64,000 nt of DNA from Jeotgalibaca sp052266715. Lineage in GTDB: Bacteria; Bacillota; Bacilli; Lactobacillales; Aerococcaceae. How positions within the stretch are numbered: the first letter of the stretch is position 1; each line of letters starts with the position of its first letter. The notes under the pieces are model-generated. The model was not told the DNA's origin. It saw nothing but the letters and a program-made list of their open reading frames with translations, and did not search any database. The DNA is taken from NCBI GenBank assembly GCA_052266715.1, contig JBQPRB010000003.1. One strand, 5' to 3'. The position numbers and the translations under genes are program-made. This document shows, one piece after another, positions 8,537-17,121 of this stretch.

Positions 8537-8565
8537 ATAATATAAAACGTTTCCAATATTGTCAA
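8537..8565 (-). promoter_or_regulatory. Promoter of the DUF624 gene with overlapping cre site
   Basis: On the minus strand TTGACA (8565-8560), a 17-bp spacer and TATTAT (8542-8537). The spacer holds ATTGGAAACGTTTTAT (8557-8542), a good match to the CcpA cre consensus, so CcpA would block RNA polymerase directly. Confidence 0.75.
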
Positions 8566-8589
8566 TTCAATATTTTTAAAAATTAAGTG

Positions 8590-8639
8590 TTGACATCTTC
8601 GGAGGAAATAAGTATATTTAGCTTAGTAAAGCGCTTCAC
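8590..8639 (+). promoter_or_regulatory. Promoter and operator of the LacI-family gene
   Basis: TTGACA (8590-8595), 17-bp spacer, TATATT (8613-8618). GTAAAGCGCTTCAC at 8626-8639, just downstream, is nearly the same as the operator before the binding-protein gene at 9786, which suggests autoregulation. Confidence 0.8.
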
Positions 8640-8670
8640 ACTATTATAACAAAGCGGGGAGGGGAACCAG

Positions 8671-9684
8671 ATGGCTACGATTTATGATGTCGCAAAAGAG
8701 GCGGGTTATTCGATTTCGACCGTTTCCAAGGTCTTGAATAACAGCACCAATGTGAGTGAACGGGCCAGAAAAAAAGTCCAACAGGCTATCACGGCTTTGG
8801 GATATGTTCCCAGCTCGTCCGCACGTACGCTCGCAACAAAAAAATCACAAATGATAGGAGTGGTGTTCTCAGAAAATTTGGGCGTCGGAATGGCCCACCC
8901 GTTTTTTGGTCCCGTTATTGAAGGATTCCGTCAGTTCGTGGATATTTATAATTATGACTTATTATTTGTTTCCAGAAGCATCAAAGGTGAAGAGAATTAT
9001 ACCGACCAGTTGATCCGAAGAGGGGTTGACGGTATCGTCATCTTCAGTACTGATTCAGATCGTTCGGATCTCCAAATCTACAGGGAACTGGGCATCCCAT
9101 GTATCTTTATCGACACGGATGTGCATGAATTCAATTCGGTCTTCAGCGACAACTACCAAGGCGCGAAAATGGCAGTGGCACACCTTGTGGGGTTGGGGCA
9201 CAAAAAAATTGCCCATATCCACGGTGAAAGCAGTGGCTTTGTCGGCCAGGAGCGGATGCGTGGTTTTATGGAGGCAGTCAAAGAGAATCATTTGCACCTT
9301 CCACCAGCCTATAGTGTCAATGGCGGTTTTTATTCAGCCGATGGAGGCCGTTCAGCCATGATGGAACTTTTACGTTTACCGGAACCACCGACAGCGGTTT
9401 TCGTTTCCGGGGATCAGATGGCAATCGGGGCAATCCAAGCTATCAAGGAATACGGTCTGCGAGTGCCGGACGATATTTCCGTCGTTGGCTTCGACGACAT
9501 TGAAATTGCGAAGTATATGGAGCCGGCTTTGACAACTGTTGCACAGGATAAAGAAAAAATCGGCCAGCAAGCCGGCGTCATAGTCATTGACAGTATCATG
9601 ACTCCCGACCGTCTGCCAGTCCGGAAAGTTATCCCGGTCCGCTTGATTAAACGGGCGACCACAGCTTCACCTAAATTAGCTTAA
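8671..9684 (+). CDS. LacI-family repressor of the beta-oligoglucan operon
   Basis: A 337-residue regulator. Residues 1-60 hold the LacI helix-turn-helix and hinge (MATIYDVAKEAGYSISTVSK, then YVPSSSARTLATKKS); the rest is a periplasmic-binding-protein-like sensor with VSGDQMAIGAIQAIKEYGL and DISVVGFDDIE. It should bind GTAAAGCGCTTTAC-type palindromes, which occur before this gene and before the next one. The inducer is inferred to be a beta-glucan oligosaccharide from the genes it precedes. GGGGAGGGG lies 6 bases before the ATG. Confidence 0.88.
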   Translation: MATIYDVAKEAGYSISTVSKVLNNSTNVSERARKKVQQAITALGYVPSSSARTLATKKSQMIGVVFSENLGVGMAHPFFGPVIEGFRQFVDIYNYDLLFVSRSIKGEENYTDQLIRRGVDGIVIFSTDSDRSDLQIYRELGIPCIFIDTDVHEFNSVFSDNYQGAKMAVAHLVGLGHKKIAHIHGESSGFVGQERMRGFMEAVKENHLHLPPAYSVNGGFYSADGGRSAMMELLRLPEPPTAVFVSGDQMAIGAIQAIKEYGLRVPDDISVVGFDDIEIAKYMEPALTTVAQDKEKIGQQAGVIVIDSIMTPDRLPVRKVIPVRLIKRATTASPKLA

Positions 9685-9690
9685 TACTCT

Positions 9691-9718
9691 TGGTTATGCT
9701 TGCATAACCATCATTTTT
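9691..9718 (+). terminator. Weak terminator after the LacI-family gene
   Basis: TGGTTATGC and GCATAACCA pair perfectly across two Ts; the tail is TCATTTTTA, so termination is probably partial. Confidence 0.6.
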
Positions 9719-9727
9719 ACTAGAAAA

Positions 9728-9760
9728 GTAAAGCGCTTTACATAAAATGCAAGCGCTTAA
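9728..9760 (+). promoter_or_regulatory. Two LacI-family operators before the beta-oligoglucan operon
   Basis: GTAAAGCGCTTTAC at 9728-9741 is a perfect palindrome. A second copy, TGCAAGCGCTTAA at 9748-9760, lies 20 bp downstream, two helical turns away, so two dimers could bind the same face. The promoter itself is not clear; a TAAAAT at 9743-9748 is the best -10 candidate. Confidence 0.75.
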
Positions 9761-9785
9761 TAAAAATAAAGAGGAGCATTCAAAT

Positions 9786-11105
9786 ATGAAAAAATGGGCA
9801 AGTATTGTAGGCGTTGCGGGTTTGAGTTTGGCATTGGCAGCTTGTGGGGAACCAGAAGCGGATTTAACAATCACGTCGTTTACCGATGAATTACAAAGAC
9901 CGATTGATCGCTTTGAAGAATTGCACGATGTGACTGTTGAGTTGCAAATCATCCCGACAGCTGATTACCGTCAAACGATGCAACCGGTTCTTGAGAGCGG
10001 CGATGGCGCACCGGACATTTTCACGGGTGAAATCGTGTACATGCAACAATGGCTGGATGCCGGTTACTGGACCAACCTTTCCGAAGATCCGTTCAACGTC
10101 GGTGAATGGGAAGATGATTATGTCGAGTACGTTTACGACCTAGGAAAAGACGAAGACGGCAATGTTCGTGCCCTTTCATGGCAGACGACCCCAGGTGGTA
10201 TCTACTACCGCAGAAGCATCGCCAAAGAAGTACTGGGAACGGACGATCCGAAAGAAGTCGGGGCGATGATGGCATCGATGGATGGACTGGTTGAAGTGGG
10301 TGCGAAAATGAAGGAAGCAGGCTACGCTTTGTTCCCTGATGAAGGCTCAATTTCCAAGTTCACCAGTTTTGCGACAGGCGGTAGCGATCCGCAGCCATGG
10401 ATCAACGAAAACAACGAACTGATCGTGACGGACGAACGCCTTTCTTACTTTGACTACGCGAAGACCATGCGTGATGAACAATATACGGCTTTGGCACCAG
10501 CTTGGTCACCATCTTGGTATGAATCCTTCAACGGACCGATCACTTACAACATGGGCTGGGAAGAACTGGAAGAAAATCCGGATGCAAGCGGTCAAATCGA
10601 AGTCTTCGCAGTGGCCTTGCCAACTTGGGCACTGGATGCCGTATTCAAGCAAGAAGCCAATGCCAATTCCGGCGACTGGGCTATCACTAACGGACCAACG
10701 CCATACTTCGAAGGTGGTACATGGTTAGGGATTTATGAAGGCTCTGAAAACAAAGATCTTGCTTTCGAATTCGTGAAAATGATGACGCATGACGAAGAAT
10801 TCTTGACGGAATGGGCCGAAGAAACCGGTGACGTCCTCAGCTTCAAGCCAGTCACAGATGCCATCAAGGATGACGTGTCCGACGAGTTCCTGGGTGGACA
10901 AAACCATTACGAATTCTTCTTGAGTGAAGCAGAGAAAATTGATGCCAGCGTTGTGACCCCTTATGACCAACAACTGAACGATTTGTTTGGTGCCCAAGTA
11001 GGTGCCTATGTCGAAGGTGAAATCAGCAAAGAAGAGGGTATCCAAGAATTTTACAATCAAGTAAATAATGCTTTCCCAGACATCATTACGCCTGACGAAA
11101 GATAA
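9786..11105 (+). CDS. ABC transporter binding lipoprotein, probably beta-1,2-oligoglucan specific
   Basis: A 439-residue solute-binding protein. ATG 9786 is chosen because GAGGAG lies 9 bases before it and a signal peptide begins there, ending in the lipobox LAAC with C20; the frame runs back to 9747 through the operator. The sequence VNYT-like binding-cleft details cannot be assigned, but SBP family 1 features (GDGAPDIFTGEIVYMQQW, YFEGGTWLGIYEGSENKDL) are plain. In Listeria innocua a sophoro-oligosaccharide binding protein is encoded beside a GH94 and a GH3 gene; the same set follows here, which is the basis for the proposed ligand. Confidence 0.8.
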   Translation: MKKWASIVGVAGLSLALAACGEPEADLTITSFTDELQRPIDRFEELHDVTVELQIIPTADYRQTMQPVLESGDGAPDIFTGEIVYMQQWLDAGYWTNLSEDPFNVGEWEDDYVEYVYDLGKDEDGNVRALSWQTTPGGIYYRRSIAKEVLGTDDPKEVGAMMASMDGLVEVGAKMKEAGYALFPDEGSISKFTSFATGGSDPQPWINENNELIVTDERLSYFDYAKTMRDEQYTALAPAWSPSWYESFNGPITYNMGWEELEENPDASGQIEVFAVALPTWALDAVFKQEANANSGDWAITNGPTPYFEGGTWLGIYEGSENKDLAFEFVKMMTHDEEFLTEWAEETGDVLSFKPVTDAIKDDVSDEFLGGQNHYEFFLSEAEKIDASVVTPYDQQLNDLFGAQVGAYVEGEISKEEGIQEFYNQVNNAFPDIITPDER

Positions 11106-11120
11106 CAATCGATTCAATTT

Positions 11121-11218
11121 GGGATTCTCAAGCGAGAGTCCCGGATTTTTTAGTAATTTGGGATGACAAGAGGGAAAGTGCGAACCACAGACGAAGTAAC
11201 TGTCTTGAAGTTCGCACT
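11121..11218 (+). terminator. Two hairpins between binding protein and permease genes
   Basis: GGGATTCTC with GAGAGTCCC (11121-11142) and a following TTTTTT form an intrinsic terminator. A second stem, AGTGCGAAC (11177-11185) with GTTCGCACT (11210-11218), encloses an inner ACAG/CTGT pair and has no T tract. They probably set the ratio of binding protein to permeases. Confidence 0.7.
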
Positions 11219-11279
11219 CGACCCTCATTCACTTTATGGGTCCAAACAAGCACGCTTTAAGCTACAAGGAGGATAAAAA

Positions 11280-12188
11280 ATGGGAAAGAATTCAAATAGG
11301 GCGTACCTCTACATTGCGCCGTTCGTCATTGTGTTCCTGACGTTCAACATCTATCCAATCTTACTGACATTTTATTTTAGTCTGACGAGCTACTCCGGCA
11401 TGGGCGGTATTGACAATGCCACATTCGTTGGCGTGGGTAACTACTTGCGTCTGGCGCAAGACAAATACTTCATCGAATCACTCTTGAACACCTTGATTAT
11501 TTGGGGCAGCGGCTTTATTTTTCAAATCGCTATCGCCTTGGGTCTGGCCCTTATTTTCAGTGACATCCAGTTAAAGATGAAAGGTATCGGCTTTTTCCGG
11601 ACCCTTTTTTATCTGCCGAACATCATTACCGTGGCCTCTGTGGCCTTATTGTTCAGTTTGGTACTGGACTGGAACTACGGCGCTCTCAACCAGATGCTGT
11701 TGGACATTGGTATCCTCAAGCAACCCATCAACTGGCTCAGCAACACCACCTATGCACGAGGAGCGGTCGCCAGCATCAATACGTGGATGTGGTTCGGGCA
11801 AACTTTCATCATTCTGTTGGCAGGAATTGCGGGCATTTCCACGGATTACCTGGAGGCTGCACTGATTGACGGGGCCAATTGGTGGCAACGATTCCGTTAT
11901 ATCACCTTGCCGCAACTGAAACCAATCATGCTTTATGTGATGATTACATCCCTTATCGGTGGTTTGCAAATGTTCGATTTGCCGATGCTCTTGACAGACG
12001 GCATGGGCGCACCGCGCGGCTCATTGAACACAATGGTCCTTTATTTATACAATCAAGCCTTCAAATACAATAACTTCGGGTATGCATCCGCCATCGCCTA
12101 CGGATTATTCTTGATCACCGCTATTTTCTCGGTCATCATCTTCCGGACGATGTATAGCAACACGAACAAGAAAGGGGCATTAAAATGA
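11280..12188 (+). CDS. ABC sugar permease, MalF type
   Basis: A 302-residue six-helix permease with the EAA loop LEAALIDGANWWQRFRYITL. AAGGAGG lies 7 bases before the ATG. It overlaps the next permease gene by 4 bp (ATGA), so both are made together. It should form the channel for the sugar bound by the 9786 product. Confidence 0.85.
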   Translation: MGKNSNRAYLYIAPFVIVFLTFNIYPILLTFYFSLTSYSGMGGIDNATFVGVGNYLRLAQDKYFIESLLNTLIIWGSGFIFQIAIALGLALIFSDIQLKMKGIGFFRTLFYLPNIITVASVALLFSLVLDWNYGALNQMLLDIGILKQPINWLSNTTYARGAVASINTWMWFGQTFIILLAGIAGISTDYLEAALIDGANWWQRFRYITLPQLKPIMLYVMITSLIGGLQMFDLPMLLTDGMGAPRGSLNTMVLYLYNQAFKYNNFGYASAIAYGLFLITAIFSVIIFRTMYSNTNKKGALK

Positions 12189-13069
12189 GAAATACCGAAT
12201 CAATCAGCAGCCAGACCGTCGCGGTAAAAATCGGCAAAAGATACAACAATCGGATAAAAGTACTAAAAGTGATTCTTTACATTTTCCTGATCCTTTTGTC
12301 GGTTGTTTCGGTCATCCCCTTTGTGATGATGATCGTGAACGCCACTCGTTCCAACGGGGAAATTCTACGCGGTTTTACCTTGATTCCTGGCCAATCGTTC
12401 CTCGAAAATTATAATGTCTTGATTAGCTACATGGATGTTTGGCGTGGCTTTGCGAACAGCCTTTTCGTGGCCACATGCGTGACGGTTTTGAACGCATACT
12501 TTTCCGCCTTGACCGCCTTCGCCATGGCCTTTTACGAATTCAAGGGAAAAAATCTTATTTTCGGGGCTTTCCTGGTCATCATGATGGTGCCTGGACAGCT
12601 CGGTCTCTTGGGGCAATATGAATTGAACAGCACTCTCGGTATCCTTGATACTTATTGGCCTTTGATCATCCCATCCATCGCGGCACCTTTTACGGTCTTT
12701 TTCTTCCGTCAATACCTGGTGTCTTCCATGCAGGTTTCCATTTTGGAAGCAGCCCGGATCGATGGTGCAACCGAACTGTACATGTTCCATAAAATAGTCT
12801 TGCCGATTTTGAAACCGGCTATCGCGACGCAAGCCATCTTTACATTTATCGGCACATGGAACAACTATATGACACCACTGATCATGCTACGGACACCAAG
12901 CAAATTCACGTTGCCGGTCATGATGGGGGCCTTGAATGGGTCACCGGTAGCCATGAATCTGGGCGCCATGTATCTGGGAATCGCCATTTCCGTCGTTCCA
13001 ATCATGTTGGCCTTCATGTTCTTCTCGAAAAATATTATCAACAGCATCTCTGCTGGTGCAGTGAAATAA
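12185..13069 (+). CDS. ABC sugar permease, MalG type
   Basis: A 294-residue permease with a 35-residue charged cytoplasmic start, six helices and the EAA loop LEAARIDGATELYMFHKIVL. It is translationally coupled to the previous gene and followed after 19 bp by the GH94 gene. No ATPase gene is in the operon, so a shared ATPase is needed. Confidence 0.85.
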   Translation: MRNTESISSQTVAVKIGKRYNNRIKVLKVILYIFLILLSVVSVIPFVMMIVNATRSNGEILRGFTLIPGQSFLENYNVLISYMDVWRGFANSLFVATCVTVLNAYFSALTAFAMAFYEFKGKNLIFGAFLVIMMVPGQLGLLGQYELNSTLGILDTYWPLIIPSIAAPFTVFFFRQYLVSSMQVSILEAARIDGATELYMFHKIVLPILKPAIATQAIFTFIGTWNNYMTPLIMLRTPSKFTLPVMMGALNGSPVAMNLGAMYLGIAISVVPIMLAFMFFSKNIINSISAGAVK

Positions 13070-13088
13070 TTAAAGTAGGTGAACAATT

Positions 13089-16000
13089 TTGTATCAATTG
13101 AATGAAAAAAATGAATGCATCATTGCAAACTACCAAACGGCGTCACCTTTTTCAAGTTTCTTGCCGGGCATCGCCGGTCTGAAGGGCATCCCCTTGTGGT
13201 CATTTTATGTCAACCGTGGCCAGGCCATCGCCAGCTTCGGCATTGAGAACAAGGATGGGGCAATCGCTGAATTTTTCCCGGCGGACAAAGCCTATCAATT
13301 CACGCCATTACAAGGCTTCCGTACATTCCTGAAAGTGACGAGAAACGGCAACACAAAGCATCTCGAACCTTTCGGGGTGCCAAATGCTGCCGGCAACGAA
13401 ACGATGAAAATCGGCATGAATCATATTGAACTGACTTACGAAAACCCTGAAGAAAAGGTGGCGGTCCATGTCCGCTATTACATCCTGCCCAATGCTCCCA
13501 TCGGTGCGCTGGTGCGGGAAGTGCGGATGACGAACGCAAACGCCGAACCGATTCAGCTCGAACTCGCGGACGGCTTGGCGGCGATCCTGCCGGCTGGGAT
13601 CACCAATGCCGGTTACAAGGAAATCGGTAACACCCTAAAGAGTTGGTTTGATGTCAAAACCGTCGACAACCGCTTCAACTTTTACCATTTGCGCGGCAGT
13701 ACTGAAGACACGGAGGACGTGAAGGAGATCCACAGTGGAAACTTTTATGCGTCCTTGATTGATGATGAAAAAGCAGCCATTATATATGACCGCGACCTGA
13801 TTTTCGGTCACGACCAAACCTTAAGGACGCCGCAACATTTCCTGCACCACAACGTAAACGAAATCAAGCTGGAAGCCCAAATTCCGACCAACAAAAGCTC
13901 TGGTGGCTTTACGCTGTGGGGTGACGAAGTGGCTTCGGGGCAAACAATCACGCTCCAGACTTTGGTGGGATACGGGAAAGACGAAGCAACGATTGCATCC
14001 TTTTTGGAACAACACTTCAATGCGGCTTTCCTCGACGCCAGTTCTTTGACAGCCCAAACCTTGACGGCCGAATTGACCGCAGCCATCCAAACCAAGACCG
14101 CCGACAGCCGTTTCGACAGCTACGCCCGCCAATCCTATTTGGACAACGGCCTGCGTGGGGGTTTCCCGACCGTCCATTCGCATGACGGGAAACACAAAAC
14201 CTATTACGTCTATTCCCGCAAGCACGGCGACCTGGAGCGGGATTATAATTTCTTTTCTACTTCCCCGACCTATTACTCCCAGGGGAACGGGAACTACCGG
14301 GACATTAACCAGAACCGCCGAATGGATGTTTTCTTCACGCCGGAAGTAGGCGATGACAACCTGCACCATTTCATGGAACTGATTCAGTTAGACGGCTACA
14401 ACCCGCTTGTCATCAAGAAAGTACGTTATACCTTCAATGGTGACAGCACCCTGTTCCTGACCCAAGCGGCTGACAACCAGAAACTGGTTCGTTTCTTCCA
14501 GCAACCGTTTGAACCGGGGGAACTGCTGGCTTTCCTGAAAGAAAACAACATCACCTTAAATTCTTCATTCGAAGCGTACCTGGCCTTCGTTCTCAGCGAA
14601 AGTACCGAAAACCTGGAAGCGGACCACGGCGAAGGGTTTTGGATCGATCACTGGACTTATAACACCGACCTGATCGAAAGTTATCTGTCCCTTTACCCGG
14701 ACAAGAAACAGGAACTGTTTTTCGAACGACCTTATAAATACTATCAAAACAAGGCGTTCGTAGAACCGCGCGCGAAGAAGCATATCAAACACGGCGAGCG
14801 GTTCCGTCAGTTCCATGCGGTCCGCCACGGGGAAAATGAAACCAGCCAGTGGGTCCAGACGCCAGATAACCAACCCCCGACGACCACCCTGTATGCCAAA
14901 CTCGTGTTGTTGACGGCAGTGAAAGCCGCCACTATCGCGCCATTCGGTTACGGGATTGCGATGGAAGCCGGCAAACCCGGTTGGAACGATTCCCTGAACG
15001 GCTTGCCGGGATTGTTTGGCGCCAGCACATCGGAACTGTATGAACTGAAACGCCTTATGACCATCATTAACGCGGTGGATGGACCGGTGACCCTGCCGAT
15101 TGAGGCCACTCGCCTCCTGGACAAGCTCCAGGCGCATTTTGAAACGATGACTACAGACGACCAAGCTTTTTGGGACCGGACCACCACATTATTGGAAAAT
15201 TACCGCGCCGATATTTATCACGGACTATCCGGTGAATGGTCAACGCTGGCAGCCAAGCCTTTGTTGGCCGCTATCACCAAGCGGGTGGACGAAGCGGTGA
15301 CAGCGGTCGAAGCCTACAACGGCGACGGGCTCCTGCCGACTTACTTTTACTTTGATAAAGAAGCGGACCATTTTTCAGCCCATGCGGTGACACCGTTCCT
15401 GGAGGGAATCGTCAAAAAAATGAAAGTGACCGCCAATCCGGTTGAAGCACGCCAACTCTATGAAGCCGTGCGAAAGTCGGAAATATTCGACCGCAAACTC
15501 AACATGTACAAAACCAGCACACCGCTGACCGACGAACCAATCGAGCTGGGTAGGGCGAAGTTTTTCACCCGTGGCTGGTTGGAAAACGAATCGGTGTTCC
15601 TGCACATGTCCTATAAGTATTTATTGGAAATTCTGAAGAGCGGCCTGTATGAAGAATTCTATGAAGATAGCCAAACGATGCTGATTCCGAATTTGGATCC
15701 AGCCGTATACGGCCGCAGTATTTTGGAAAACTCATCCTTTATCGCCAGCTCCGCCAATCCGGATCCGAGCATCCATGGCAAAGGTTTTGTGGCTCGTTTG
15801 AGCGGGTCGACCGTTGAATTTCTGGAGATGTGGGTCCGGATGTTCATCGGTGAGACGCCATTCACGTACACCGACCAGCTCGGGTTCCAATTACGACCGG
15901 TCCTGCATCAAGGATTATTCCAGGAAGACGGTACGGTCCAATTCAAATTATTCGGGGCCATCGACGTCACCTATGTCAATGAAACCAAACAAAATACGTA

Positions 16001-16148
16001 CGGAAAAGATGGTGTCAGACCGGTCCGATACACACTCACCTACCTGGATGATCACGAAATCGCGGTTGAAGGCGAGTGGGTGGACGACCAAGGGGCACGC
16101 GCAATTCGAAATAAAGAAGTGAAGAGCATCCGCGTGACACTTGCTTGA
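13089..16148 (+). CDS. GH94 phosphorylase, 1,2-beta-oligoglucan phosphorylase type
   Basis: A 1019-residue cytoplasmic GH94 protein. N-terminal part (about 1-330) is a beta-sandwich; the (alpha/alpha)6 catalytic part follows. GDLERDYNFFSTSPTYYSQG and NGNYRDINQNRRMD (residues about 375-410) are characteristic of the 1,2-beta-oligoglucan (sophoro-oligosaccharide) phosphorylase subgroup rather than cellobiose phosphorylase. D634 in GKPGWNDSLNGLPGLFG is the likely general acid. It would split beta-1,2-glucans with phosphate to give glucose 1-phosphate. The start is TTG 13089 with TAGGTGAA upstream. Specificity is by family resemblance and gene context. Confidence 0.82.
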   Translation: MYQLNEKNECIIANYQTASPFSSFLPGIAGLKGIPLWSFYVNRGQAIASFGIENKDGAIAEFFPADKAYQFTPLQGFRTFLKVTRNGNTKHLEPFGVPNAAGNETMKIGMNHIELTYENPEEKVAVHVRYYILPNAPIGALVREVRMTNANAEPIQLELADGLAAILPAGITNAGYKEIGNTLKSWFDVKTVDNRFNFYHLRGSTEDTEDVKEIHSGNFYASLIDDEKAAIIYDRDLIFGHDQTLRTPQHFLHHNVNEIKLEAQIPTNKSSGGFTLWGDEVASGQTITLQTLVGYGKDEATIASFLEQHFNAAFLDASSLTAQTLTAELTAAIQTKTADSRFDSYARQSYLDNGLRGGFPTVHSHDGKHKTYYVYSRKHGDLERDYNFFSTSPTYYSQGNGNYRDINQNRRMDVFFTPEVGDDNLHHFMELIQLDGYNPLVIKKVRYTFNGDSTLFLTQAADNQKLVRFFQQPFEPGELLAFLKENNITLNSSFEAYLAFVLSESTENLEADHGEGFWIDHWTYNTDLIESYLSLYPDKKQELFFERPYKYYQNKAFVEPRAKKHIKHGERFRQFHAVRHGENETSQWVQTPDNQPPTTTLYAKLVLLTAVKAATIAPFGYGIAMEAGKPGWNDSLNGLPGLFGASTSELYELKRLMTIINAVDGPVTLPIEATRLLDKLQAHFETMTTDDQAFWDRTTTLLENYRADIYHGLSGEWSTLAAKPLLAAITKRVDEAVTAVEAYNGDGLLPTYFYFDKEADHFSAHAVTPFLEGIVKKMKVTANPVEARQLYEAVRKSEIFDRKLNMYKTSTPLTDEPIELGRAKFFTRGWLENESVFLHMSYKYLLEILKSGLYEEFYEDSQTMLIPNLDPAVYGRSILENSSFIASSANPDPSIHGKGFVARLSGSTVEFLEMWVRMFIGETPFTYTDQLGFQLRPVLHQGLFQEDGTVQFKLFGAIDVTYVNETKQNTYGKDGVRPVRYTLTYLDDHEIAVEGEWVDDQGARAIRNKEVKSIRVTLA

Positions 16149-16170
16149 CACGAAGGAACGAGGGAAAGCA

Positions 16171-17121
16171 ATGAAGAAATATATTGGTATCGATATCGGC
16201 GGGACGAATATTAAATACGGCCTGTTGGATGAAACGGGCACCATCCTTCACAAATCAAAAAGCAAAACCAGCACCAAGGGCCAAGAAATCATCAGCCGAG
16301 TCAAAGAAATCGTGGCAACCTATCAAGAAAACCATGAAATCGCCTCCGTTGGAATCAGTGTGCCCGGTGTTGTTGAGGCGACCGGCTTTATGACGACCGG
16401 CGGAGCCATTTTCGATTTTTATGGTATCCATTTGAAAGATATCCTCGAAAAAGAACTGGGCGTTCCGGTGTCGGTTGAAAATGACGCCAACAGTGCTGCC
16501 TTGGCCGAAAAATGGCTCGGAGCCGGCAAACAGTACGCGAATTATTTCACGGCTGTGGTCGGGACCGGCATCGGTGGGGCCATCATCATCAACCATGATA
16601 TTTACCGCGGTGCCCATGCGACAGCGGGGGAATTTGGCTTCATGATCAACAAATTTATCGAGGCGGGCGATACGCGCTTGGCATCGCTCAGCTTGACCGG
16701 TTCCGTCCAATCCGGTTTGGTTCAACGTTACCAAGACGAAACGGGGACAACAGCCGAATTGGACGGCGAACAGATATTTACCTTGGCCGCAGCGGGTGAC
16801 ACCAATGCCCAAGCGATCATCGATGCGTTTTATCATCATCTCGCCATCGGGATTTACAATGTCCTGGTGACCCTGGACCCGGAAGTGGTGTTGGTCGGAG
16901 GCGGAATCAGTGCCAACCCAGCCTTTATCAAAGAATTGAATCGCCGCGTCCGGGCTTTGCAGGCTGGACACCGCGATATGGAAAATATGACCTTAGCCGA
17001 AATCCGCCCGTGTCATTTCCTGAATGATGCCGGGATTGTCGGGGCAACTTACAAGGCCATGAAAAGCTGCAAGGAGGAGAACGTAGAGAGTGGAAAAAAC
17101 GAAGTTACGGCACTTATTTGA
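16171..17121 (+). CDS. ROK-family sugar kinase, possibly beta-glucoside kinase or glucokinase
   Basis: A 316-residue ROK kinase: ATP-binding IGIDIGGTNIKYGLLD at the start, GVSVPGVV-like sugar loop and VENDANSAALAEKWLGAG, GTGIGGAIIINHDIY in the middle. The usual zinc motif (ExGH with CxCGxxGC) is missing: GEFGFMINK replaces it and no cysteines follow. Zinc-less ROK proteins include BglK-type beta-glucoside kinases. With a 6-phospho-beta-glucosidase two genes later, phosphorylation of an imported disaccharide is plausible; plain glucokinase is the alternative. ATG 16171 follows CGAGGGAAAGCA; the frame opens at 16141, inside the GH94 gene end. Confidence 0.75.
   Translation: MKKYIGIDIGGTNIKYGLLDETGTILHKSKSKTSTKGQEIISRVKEIVATYQENHEIASVGISVPGVVEATGFMTTGGAIFDFYGIHLKDILEKELGVPVSVENDANSAALAEKWLGAGKQYANYFTAVVGTGIGGAIIINHDIYRGAHATAGEFGFMINKFIEAGDTRLASLSLTGSVQSGLVQRYQDETGTTAELDGEQIFTLAAAGDTNAQAIIDAFYHHLAIGIYNVLVTLDPEVVLVGGGISANPAFIKELNRRVRALQAGHRDMENMTLAEIRPCHFLNDAGIVGATYKAMKSCKEENVESGKNEVTALI

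Noticed and set aside
9747..9785. Upstream start for the binding protein of the beta-oligoglucan operon
   Set aside because: It would put 13 extra residues over the operator and before the ribosome binding site and spoil the signal peptide.
13300..15871. Several long antisense open frames in the GH94 gene
   Set aside because: They are shadows caused by the codon bias of the real gene; none has a plausible start site or protein family.
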